A DNA stretch of 64,000 nt from Durusdinium trenchii. Its lineage: Eukaryota; Sar; Dinophyceae; Suessiales; Symbiodiniaceae. The stretch is from the NCBI GenBank assembly GCA_963970005.1, contig CAXAMN010003891.1, forward strand, positions 245,980-309,979, written 5' to 3'. Below the pieces are notes generated by a model, which had not been told where the DNA came from, ran no database searches, and saw only the letters and a program-made list of their open reading frames with translations. This document shows positions 47,117 through 59,100 of the stretch, piece by piece. The position numbers and the translations under genes were made by a program. Each line of letters starts with the position of its first letter. The stretch's first letter is position 1.

Positions 47117-50100
47117 GATCTGAAATGGGGTGTCCACAAGTTTGGCGGTGCCTCCCTGGACGATGCCAAGCTTTACAAGATTTGTGGCGACTTGCTGCTC
47201 TCAGAGTCCAAGAACCAAGGGATTCTTGGTCACATGCTAGTAATAGATCGGATCGGAAGGCTGGCAGGCACCGCAATCACAAAACATACACTATAGCTTT
47301 TGCTCAGGAGGGAGCGACAGGAGCCAGGGGCATCCATATTCCCCAACAGGGAGCCGAGGAGCTACAAGGAGTTCCCCAACCCCTTACTAGTACAACCCCT
47401 AACAATCCATGAGACTCGAACATTGGCCGAGTTTCTCGGCCAGGGGTGATTTGCTGATCTTAAAAGTTTTCGGGGTCGATGTGTCGGTAGTTATCCCTAG
47501 GCTTCCAACAACCATTAATTTAATAGGCTGAATCCCGAATCAACTAAGGATGTGACACTACAAAAACCAGGTCAACCGTCGAGGGTTTAAATATATAACA
47601 GTCCTATGGATGGTCTGGGCACCATTCTTGCCAGTCACTCGAGACAAGAGGGGGTAGTAGTGTTGAGAGGATGAATGTATAAGGTGAAACCGGTCCCTGA
47701 ACCCTGGAAGTTCTCAACCAGAGCTTCTGAGCTGAAACCGGGGGTCATAGTACAAGTTGAGAGACATAAACCATCATAAACCCATGGGCCCACCCACTGT
47801 AAATATATATAATCTATAGGCATTCGTACCATCCCCACGGCCTTTACAGAGCCAGCTGGCAGCTCCCCCTCCACTTCACCACCTTCTCCTCACCCTGCAC
47901 CTCCACCCTCCAGGGACGCTCCCACCGCGGCCATCGTCTCGGCGGCGGGCGGCATGACGGACGCCTTGGTCTCCATCATCGACACCGCGCTCACCAGCGT
48001 CGACGAGTCCTGCGAGAAGCTGCTGCTCGGCCGCGCACCCCGCGGCGCGAGCTTGGCGGAGCGGGGGGGGGCGCGCCCGCTTCTGTGTTTCAGGGGGTAG
48101 CGCTTTGGGCGCCGTTGCACAGTAAGGCACCAGGTTCTTCAAAGTGACAGAATTTGAGCCCCTGGTTTGAGACCACTATAGAAGGTCTTAGGGACTCCAA
48201 GGGTTGGTCAGATTTGAAGAATGGAAGAAGCTGGCATGTTGCTACCTGGATCATCCAACTGTTTGTGCCCATGACCCCAGTGACGCCAGCTGAGGAAAGC
48301 TGCCGCCGACCGGCAGAAGAGCATTCTGTTGGAATTGGTTCCAGACAACTCGGTGCCTAGGACTGCCTGCCTTAGATCTTCGAAAAAGGAATTGATTTCT
48401 GCCAAGACAGCGATTCCTATCCCTAGAGCTCCAACCACCTCCTGAGAAGCTGGTTGCCCTGGGTTTGGGGGATCTAACCACCTTTGAGGATATGGTTGGA
48501 GCCCTAGGGTATATATAATGGACTAGACTAGACCCCTTTGGGCTCCTTTCCCACATCCGACAAGAAGGTGGACTGGGGTGGGTGGGTGCCAGGAGGGTGT
48601 CAGTCCCTACCTTCTTGTTGGATGTGGGGCAGGAGCCCAAACGGGATGGTGACTTGAGCTGTGGCGACACCGACATTGCGACTGGTCGTCGGGGGTATCC
48701 AGTTCTTCCCCATTCAACTTCGGATGATCATTTTCTTCTTTGTTGCCCTGTGACATCCCCGTTTTGAGGAAGATGTGTTCGTTTTTGCTGTGGCTCTCCT
48801 TAATACAATCCAAGTATGGCAAAGGGAGACCGGCCTGATCGAGTGCAAGATAGATGACTGCTCTAACAACTTGGCCTCTTCGATGCCAAGGGCCTCATCG
48901 ATGGTGTCACAGGATGACGTTCTGATATCTTTTGCTGGAAACAAATCACACAGTAGAAGTAGTATAATGATTAATGTAAGGGTTCTATGGGTTTGGAGGG
49001 TCTATTTCTTCCTGAGAATGCAGCTGGGCGTAGGAAGCGGCATTTTGCTTGAAATAGAGCGCACCAGAGTGTGCCTATGTGCCTTCGAATACCCGGCTAG
49101 CCACTATTGATAAAGATGTTCTTCAAAGGTGGAATCACAAAGTTGAGCTTTTCGTTTGGCTGGAGGGTTAGCTGCCGTGGCTGGAACTGCTCACCACGGA
49201 GTTGTGGGGGATGCATGTTGAAGGCGCAACTTGCTTTTATGAGCGCAGCAAACAGAAACTGATGGGTTTTGGTTCAATCAGATGTTCTGTCAGTGAATCT
49301 GCTCTCTTCATGTTTCTGATCTTTTCATGTTCCAATTTGTCAGTTTTGTGTCAGAACCCGGGGGCTTCAACTGCCTCCTGAGAAGATGGTTGGGGTGTGT
49401 TTTTGGGGGTCTACCCACCTTCTGAGGATATGGTTGGAGCCAGAAGGGGGACTGATGGCTTTCATTAGATTCACCCTTCGAAGTTGGAGTGCAGCCTAAA
49501 GAACACATCGAGCACCAAGCACCGCTGGGCTAAGGACTTGACCGATCAGGTCATTAGCAACATCGATGAGGACCAGCAAGCAGTCAAAGCCATGTGCCCC
49601 GGAGCGCTGGTTGTGTGGGTGTGTTAAGCTTACGGGACCTCCTTCCGCGTTCCGACGGAAGGTTTGGAACACCGACCGGTCTACCCCAGCCAGGAGTTGG
49701 GGAAGTTGAGTGAGGATCTGAATCACCCAAGTGTTAAGAAAGAAAAGGAACAGATGACGGCCGTCTACCCATGTCTACCCATGTCTTCCCGAGAGAAAAC
49801 AGGGGGAGTCTCCCGGGCTCAGCTGCCGGAACGCAGCTGCGAGGCTTCTGGCCGCCTCCAAGATGCGGGGGGTACCACCGCAGATGTTGGAGCTGGTCGC
49901 TGGCCTCGGTGACCTGGCTTGCTCATCGCGCACGACGCGAGGGACTCCAGAGCTGGAGGTATCCATATTCCCAAAAGCAAGGAGCCACAAAAAGTTCTCC
50001 AACTCCTTCCTAGTCATGGGTGAAGTTTGCTCGATTTTGCTGCGCTGTGGCCGGTGGATTGTTCCAGAAAGAAGCCCCAAAAGCATGACATAAGGCATGT

Positions 50101-53100
50101 ATAGCGTGAAGAAAGCTGTTTTGCTGTCATGTTCCCCAAGCACGCGTGACGGGCTTTTGAGTCCCTTCCAGGTGAGGTCTGGTCGGCACAAACCCTGGCC
50201 GCCTACTTGAAGACCACCGGGCACCTCGGATGCGTGCAGCTGCAGCGGGCTGTAGCCTGCTGTAGCTGTAGACCTCGATGGAAGCCGCGACAATTATGAC
50301 ACACCCCTGCAAACCAAGAAACCGGAACATGTTTTTGCTTTTTCTTGTGATCATTCTATGTAGTTGGTAACTCTGATGTGTGAAGCCCTTTAGACATGTT
50401 GAACTCATGTACATACTTGGTCATTTGAGCAGGGCTTACATGTTTCCACCGTCCCTGTGACACACATGGGGGCACTTCTCTGTGAGACGATCTCCCACAT
50501 GGGGCCACTTCAGTGTTGACTCCGACAGGCGGAGCCTCGCAAAAAGAATCAACCGCCCCCAAACGTTCGCAGGTTCAAGGCCATGGGGCCAAGTGGTCCT
50601 TGTTTCAGGTCTGAAGCACCTCGGAGTCTCGAAGTGAATCTTCTCTTGCCCTAGGAGAAGCCTCCCCCAACATGACGACAGAATGGGTCTCAAATAGGGA
50701 GACCTCCTGGGTCCCAGTTTCATCCACAAGCTTCCGAGTCTAAGACTCCCATCGACCCATGAACCATCTCGGGCCACTGGGGATCCACACACACATCTCG
50801 ACCCGACCCTACGGCCTCCTTGACCAACAGAGGTTGAAGGACCCGAACTAGACCATCCCAGTTCGGTACCCCAGGTTTTCCGGGTCCTATTCACGGTCAC
50901 TTGCTACCTCTCTTGGGAACGCACCGTGGGGGTGCACGGCTTAACCGCCACCCTCGTCTTCACCCTCTTCGACTCGGGCGCCACCCCGCCGCGGACGCGC
51001 GACGACCGTGTGAACGAACCGAACTCGCCGGCGCGGAGGAAGCTGTGCGAGTGGATCGACGCGCGGGACGTCTTGATCGTCCCGGACGGCCCGCTGAGCG
51101 GCCTGAGGGAGAAGGGCACCGCCATGGATGCTCGGCCGTCCACGGACGACCGACTGACCAGCGGTTTCCGTCCCAACAGACCGGGGTGCAGGGACCGGTT
51201 CTCCCCAAGTGGGATGGCGAGGTGAGTGAGTGCGTGAGTTCGTACGAAACCAGGGTCGTGGCTGGCGGCCGAACTAGGGCCGTGGCCGACGAGCAGATCC
51301 ACCAGCCATAGGTCAACGGCCGTCTCCACTGTGACCTCAAGAGGATTGGTCGGTAAGTCCGGTCGGGTCTTCTGGTGCCATGAGCCACAACTGGATGGAT
51401 ACCGCAATGAGATCTGCCTGGATGGACTTAGTGCGACTCAGTGACTAAGTCAGATCCACCATCAAGAAGGGAGCGCTTCGACTCTTAAAAGCCAACTCTC
51501 CATGTGAAGTGTAAAACCTGTGTAAAGAGGTTTTACAATCCTTGTTTGGATGGGATTTATCAATTAAGAGCTGCTTGAGTTTAGGTTAGTCCCTGAAATT
51601 TCGGATCCTGTCCTTGAGTTGACCAGGAGACAACCGACTATATCAAGGCCCCTTTGCACACGTCAAGGACAAAGCTCTACAAAAAACACATGAAGGTCAA
51701 AATAAATGAGACACCATCAGTGTGGCTGATCATTATACATCCCAGACCATCCATGGGACTGCCATATTTGCATACGTTGGGGTGGTTTCAAAGGTCAATC
51801 TCAGGTGTCAGGGGCTTTCAGTCTGGATTTATAGGCTCCTTCATGTCATTAGATCTTCGCGCAGGTGCTGATCGAGTGTGGATTGGTGTTTTTGATTGGT
51901 TCTTAGTTCTTTTAGAATTACATCTGATGCGTATTGATGGTTCCGCGGGTTGTGATTTGCTGAAGTCAGATACCAAACACACCTTGAAAACAATGAAACT
52001 CTTGGAAACCACCTTCAACTGAAATTGGAGCCACTGAGGATACCATCGAGCCCTTCTGGGATGAGAGTCAAGATCGATTGCAGAAATGGTGGCAGAAAAG
52101 CCTGGGGGACAAGGACCCCAAAGAGCCGCCCTTTCTCATCATCACTGGCTTTGAACCTCGGACAGATTTGGAAAGACATCACTTCCCTTCCCTTCGCTCC
52201 CCCACTGCCAGACCTCAGGGACCTATCTATAGAACCTGCCAGTTGTATTAGGAGCGTTTGAGATAATAAAGCTAGACTAGCCACACCCAAACGATGGCGG
52301 GTATTCATATATGGTAGAGGGGCCTGAAGAAAACAGATGACACGGCCAGACTTTGGTCTACTTATCTTTGCTTCCCACCTGGTGGATCTACCTGGAGCTT
52401 AGACATGACCTCCTTTTTGGACAGACAGTTTGACCATATTTTGTGTGGTGGCTGATCCAAAATGGAAGTCACTCAGGTTCTAGGTACATAGAGATGATTA
52501 CAGACTTATAGACTTATAGATGTTTTTGCTTAAGAAAGGTGGCACACTACAAACCCCAGCTCAACCTCTCTCTTAATCGTTCTATATGTATGATACTATA
52601 TGGCTATATAATAGACAAAGGCATTACTCAAAGGGTCCATTTTCTTCACCGGCTGCATCGCCTGGCCACCCCTTCGACCACCTTTGGCCGACCTGAGGTC
52701 TGCAGCACCATGGCTGGCCGCCCCACGACCTTGAAGCGCAGCGGCTCCGACTACTCCGCCACGATCTTCGCCAAGATCCTGGATGCCTCCAACGTGCCGC
52801 GGATTTGAGATGCGCGGATGGCGCATGTGCGTGTCGTGAAGGAAAGGACGGCGGACGCACGAACGAAGGGCGGCTTCGGTGCGGGAAGGCATTTTGGGGG
52901 GGGGTTTGCAGGGTGGTGAGTGGCAAATTGGATTGAGCTGAAGGTTGGGTGGATTGGGGGTGGATGGGCAGAGGCTTCGGGTCGGTGATGGGGTGGCCTC
53001 AGGGAATACGTATGCCGCATGCAGTAATGTAGACTCTTGAATAGACCACGCAGATAAAGTGGTTTTACAATCCAAAATGGAGTGTTTATTCATGAAGAGT

Positions 53101-56100
53101 CCTTCTTAGGGTGGTCGTTGCCGGAGGTGAGTTTGTACGAAACCAGAGAATGGTCGAACTGGGGGCCGAACGCAGGACATCCGAGATGGCCGGATGGTCT
53201 TGGATCCTTAGGGTACGCAACCATGATCATTCCAGGGAGGCTACCACAGAGATCTGTGCTGACGTCAGGTGACCTTCTGGAAGAACGTCAGTGGCGTCTT
53301 CACAGCGGACCCTCGACAGGTACCAGAGGCCTTCCCCATTGGCAGCATGTGCCTTGGACCGATTTCAGGGAGGTGAGCAGTTGAAAGCTGAAGAAAACCG
53401 GGACGGAAGAGGTCTCCTATCAATCTTTGCATGCGGGCTGTGTGCCTAGAGGGTAGAGGTGAGGCTTTGTGGACATTTGACTTGAATTTTGCGTGGGGTC
53501 ACCTGTCAGGGTTTAGATGGGTTTAGGGTGTTCATTGGATCCAGTCGTGGTCTTGGTTGGGTGAAAGAAATGTGGAGAAAGGGGGGGGAAGGCGCCCCAC
53601 CTTGAAAAGACGGCGAGATTCATGGCATCCATGGACGGATGCTGTTATCATTCAAAAGGCGGGCAGGCACCTCGACCGTCTTCTCAAGGTCTTTGAGAGC
53701 GGTTGACCCTCAAACTTCACGCATATGTTTGGTCCCAGAAAGTCAACAAACTTTGAACACCAGCCACTCAGACGCGAGATATGAGTGACAGGTTTGTTAC
53801 ATGGTGATCTTTAGATATCTTTTTAGGACTCCTCACCAGGTGATTTCGCGCAGCGGATGACATGATTGTTCCTAAGTCTGACCACCTCAGCAGCTCCAAA
53901 CCCTAGGGCTCCTGGCCCACCTCCTTTCGGTTCGATGGAACAGGGGGCCCGGGTGCCAGGGGGCTCTGTGCCCACCGAACCTGCAGATATGGGACAGGAG
54001 CCCGGTTGGGAAAGAATGTGTGGTTTTTAGTACTTGGAACGTGGAATCTTCTGAGCATCCCATATCCCTCCTGCCCCAACCGTGCGGCACCTGGAACCAG
54101 ATGGGGGGTTTGGGGGGTTCTAGTAACCACCCTAGCCCTGGGTGGTGCTGACAAGGCCACATATTATACGTTCCCTAGGCCTCCAACTACCATGTTACCA
54201 TGGATTCATAGATGTTTTCTGAACAACCATGATCAAACCATCATCAACCGAACCGTTGTTTCTGTTTAAGAAAGAATGCACCACAAAATGCTAGGTCGCA
54301 ACGGCCCACAGCCCCACGCTAGCACCGGCACAGCAAGGACCTTTGACGAAGCGATGGAGTTGGCGTACTTCGGAGGCGGGGGCAGGGCGCTATAGGGCGG
54401 TATACACGGTGACACGGTTTCCAATACATTTAAATCTTTAGTGGAGAAAAACACAATGTTTTAAAGTCTATGTAGGGGTCTACATCTGGGGTGTTTGGCT
54501 GGTGGTTGTTGTGGGAATGAGTCGTGGAACCCGACCAGTCCACCATTTGCCGCGAAGGACCTGGTATAGCTCCAGCGGTCGGTATGGGGGTTGCTATGAC
54601 CCACAGCCGGGATGAAGCTACCAACCAGGTGTGTATGTCTTCGGCCGGTGGGGCCAGTGTCAGTCAAGATGTGGTCCAAACACAGTTCCCAAAGCTTCGA
54701 TTCGAAAGATCTCCAGGAATCCGATTCGGAGGTGGGTGGCTCTGAGTCTGGGGTTCCAAATAGCAGGCGTTTGAAGCGGATGGTCTTGGAGGTGAAAGTA
54801 CTTCCAGAGTCTAGTCTTTGGGGCCGAAGGACGTCCTGAGGATGGTCCTGAACCCTTAGGGGAAGGGATTTCGAGACGAGCCCACACAGGGACACCCCAG
54901 ACACGCAGTTCACGATTTGGAGCTGAAGAGTCGCCAGCAACTTGCCATCCCGCCAGCAACTTCAGACTCTGAGGCCAGGTGTTGCACCCCAGTGCCATGG
55001 TGCCCTGCATCGAGGCAGGATGGGATGGGGGTTCCAGGCACATGGCCTTGATCTATAGTGATCCCCTTACACAGATAGTGGCACGGTTTCCAATACGTAT
55101 TTAGTAGGGACGGTGGGGGTCTACTGTTCTATCTTTGGGGGTCATAGTCTTGGACTCTTATTGCTGTGGTGGGGGTCAGAATTTTTCACTTTGACCTGCA
55201 TCTGGAGGAGCTGCAGATGGATGTTTTGTCTCAGTTGTTTGCATCAGAGTCTAGCCTAGCTGCCTTTTAGACCCGGGTGCTCAGGATCGAAGCGTGTGGA
55301 GAGGGTGTTGAGGGTTTAAGAACCCAAGAACCTCCAGCCTTCTGCCTCGGTTGGGAGGTGTTTCCACTTGGGACTGGCCCACAGTCCCAAACAGCTGAGG
55401 AGATCGCTGGAAAAACAATAAACAAAAACACACATTGACATGTTTTTCTAGACGGATCGTATACCATAATATTTTGGTATGCATATATAGTTATAGAGCT
55501 TTTCCATATACAGCTCTTCATTGCACAGTGATCAACAGTCCTTTGGTCCATCCAGCCACTTGAAACCCCATCACAAATGCCAGAAACATGGAGTTGTTTC
55601 TCTGTGTCTCCTCTTCAGGATGCCACCAATCCACAATTCAGATGCTTTTGAGTGCTTCCTACTTCCAGACCATCAAGACATGCACCACCATCCATCACCC
55701 ATTCATAGAACAGAGGCTTTGAGTCAAGACTGAACATTTGGTATAAGCACCTAAGCAGAACGCCCAACAGCCTGGTCTAAACCCCCCCCCGGACCCCATG
55801 AAGCTTCTCCAGTAGACCAGACTGCAGCCCCCGGTCGGCCCATGGGGCCTCTGAAGCCTCACACAGCTAGGAGAGGATCCCTGTGCTTGTGAAGAAGCTT
55901 GGCTGAAGTCTTGGCGCTGGGTGTGACTCAACGAATCCCAAGGGCCCCAGGGCCGCGAGACGACTAGAGTTCCACATGCAGTCAGTGGAAGCAGGGCCAT
56001 CCCGCTCGGGTCCAGTCTTTGGAGACCATTCCGCCTTCTTTCCAAATGGGCTGTCCATGGCAGGGGTCGGACCATACATAGGGCCCGGCTTCGGTACTCA

Positions 56101-59100
56101 GATCTTGGGGGAAGGACTACTACGTAGCAACCAGGACCTCTCTTGTTCACCATCAGTTTGTTTGACTAGCTGACTAGCTGTTCCAAGACAGGTTAAGTGA
56201 CCTTATAAGACCCTACTGGGGTACCTATGGGATAGTCTATAGGGTCATTCAACCTCTGTTGGTTCCTCGGGAGCAACGGCTCGGGCTCAGCCGGTCGGAG
56301 CGACGGAGTTTCCAGAACCCCCCGACAGCTAGGGTCGATCATGGGCTGCGAAGTTGGATGAAGTTGGGTGCTTGTTGGCCAGTGGATGTTGAAAGACTTC
56401 CCCAAAAGCGTGAGAGGTCACCGCGTCCATCCAGCTGGTTACAGTGATGCACCAGTAGTTCGGAACTTGCGGTGCCGGTCGTGAACGGAGGTGGCGGAGG
56501 TGGACGATGCCCCCCCTTTTTCACATGCACTGGATGAGAAACACCATCCAACTCGCAACTTCCTTGTTGGGTGGTAGTTTGAGTGGTGTTTCTCATCCAC
56601 TCACTGGAGACTTGCTGGAGACTCGCTTCGCCACGTCTTCCGACCGTCTTTCAACGGACCGCACCGGTCACCGCGACCGCACCGCCCACACCTCGCCGAC
56701 CGCGGAATCGCCCAGGAACGTCTTCAAGCCGGCCGACCCGGGCACGCGCGTCTACGGTCGAGGAGACGCCTCGTTCCGCTGGGAGGATCAGGACGACGAG
56801 ATCGACGCGCCTGGGAGATCGCGTCGCGGCGCGCGGTGAGTGCTTTTTCGCGCGAGCTGGGGTGAGGCCCAAAGGTGGAAAAGGGGAGGCGTCAAAGGAA
56901 CCAGCAGAGGTTGAAGAACCCGAACTAGGCTATTAATCCTATAGGTACCCCAGGTTACGGGTCCTATAAGGTCACTTAACCTCTGTCGGAAGAGGTACAA
57001 TCCCGGAAAGAACTCATGGCTGCGTGGATGGCATGGCCCATTGGGGGATCATGATCCGAATGCAAAAACAGGTGGTGAAGTCCACTTCGACTTTAGTTAT
57101 TCCTCGGAGTGTACTGCTTAGATGTTCAGGGCATTTCAGGGCCCTTGTGGTCGGAGGGCGGCGGAGGTTGCATTGATATGCACTTGATAGTCAACCAGCG
57201 GTTGGGTGAATGCTTTCTGCTGTAGAGGCAGGATGGGGAGAGAACAATCACGAGAGCCCCTAATCGAGAGGAAGGAGTTGCACGTGGGTGTTGTGGAAGA
57301 AGCTGCACATCATGAGTTGCCCCACGTTCTTGGCCATTTGTTTTGAACGTGGGTGGCTGGCACATGGCCAAGGTGAACATGCCCGTGAAAGCCATCACAT
57401 CCATCGAGAAGGTGTCTGGTTGCAGACTGATGTATTGACCTGTGACTCGAGACGATCGAAATCACTAGCAGCACCTGCTACCACCCACCTAGCCATCCCT
57501 TAGGTGGTGCTAGTACATCGTTGTAAAAAGCTTCGCAACTTTTGAAACAAACAGCAAGATCACCCGGCCATGTCCCCTTTGGACCATCAGTGATCTCGGG
57601 TTTTGGTTAGAATGTCAACATGGGACATGCGTTTAGACTATGTTTTGTTAACAAAAGTGCCAGGTACAAGTGAACAAGACTACATGTTTTAGAACATTGT
57701 ATAACTTGAGCACTATCACTGCAAATCTAGGAATATATAAAAGATTAGAAGAGTGCCGATACAGTTGTGGACATTTTGGGATGTTCACTGAACCCGCTGT
57801 GTATAGTGTCCGACCGTGGTCGGGATCATCTTCCAAATAGACTTCTCTGATTTCTGGTCCATCAGCATGTTGATTTGAAATCCCAGGGGGGTCTTGAAGC
57901 TTGTGGGACCCTGGAACTTCAAAAAGGGTGTTATTTGCACCTTGCATGGTTTCTTCTTCGCCATGTGTTTTGTCCAGGAATCTGGTCCCAGTGTCCTAAA
58001 GCCTAAAGCCAAGGGCCAACACCCAACAAAACGTCCTAAGCAGGGTCACAAAGGGATGGTTTTTAGTCCCTAAGTGAGTGGATAATGGGCACCCCTATCC
58101 TCCACTGGGCACCCCTTTGTGACCTTAGAAGACTGATCTATCCGCAGTGCTTCTTCCAAGTGTCCTCACCGATGCGTCTACTTCCGGCCACTCGTGCGTC
58201 TAGCTCAGCTGAAGGTACCTCATCTCAGCTTTGCCTCCCTTTACCATCTTCCACCTGGGGAGGAGTTCTATCTATCTATCTATCTATGTCATACATGTGG
58301 CCACCAGGAGATCCGCTTCATTTCGCTCCATTCACTTCTCGGGTCGACCCGTGGACCACACCACCCAAGACGTTGTGAGCGTAGACAGGTGACGTGGGGA
58401 GAGGGGGGTTCTACCTGGTTCGGTGCCATGACCCCACCACCAGCAGAGGTGGGTTGAAGAACCCGAGTTCGTTCGAACTATCCTAGGCCAGGGTACCCTG
58501 GTTAGTCAACCATGGCACGATGGGTCCCGGTCACTCAACCTCTGTTGGCACCAGCTGGTTGCAGGTGAGTTTATTGACCATCGCTGGTGCCTCCTTCATG
58601 GGCACTCACGGCGTGGCGGAACGCTTCATGGACTCCTTGGCGAAGGTGGGCGTCAACGCCTCTAGACTGCAGACTCCGCCGGCGGCGGCGAATTGTGGGG
58701 GGGAGTTAGGTCGGTGAGGGTCGCCCCGGCATGGAATTTGATATCACACACATGCAGGTGTATGCATACCAAAAGCACAGAGAGAGATAGATAGATATAT
58801 ATAGAGAGAGCGAGACCCATCGATCGATCTATCTATCTATATATCGATCTATCTATCTAACTACGCAAAGGATGGCCTTGTCAAATAGCAAGACAATGAC
58901 CTATGGCCCTATGGCAATTTTTTGCATCTTCGCTTCTTATTTCTTCCGAAGCAACGACCACTGGGGCACCAGGGACGCCCGCCGTCGGCCTCGGCCTCAG
59001 GTCATTCTGACCTCTCAGGGCTCCTCAGAGCATTCCATCACAGCACCCTGGTTGGGATTGGTGTGAGAAGTGTGAGATGGGCCTCCAGCGAACATCAGGG

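Noticed and set aside
49844..49957. Glycerol-3-phosphate dehydrogenase-like AGLGDL motif
   Set aside because: Better explained as aspartate kinase: cutting at the GT at 49909 and joining 50172 gives LVAGLGEVWSAQTLAAYL, the kinase signature, with correct phase.
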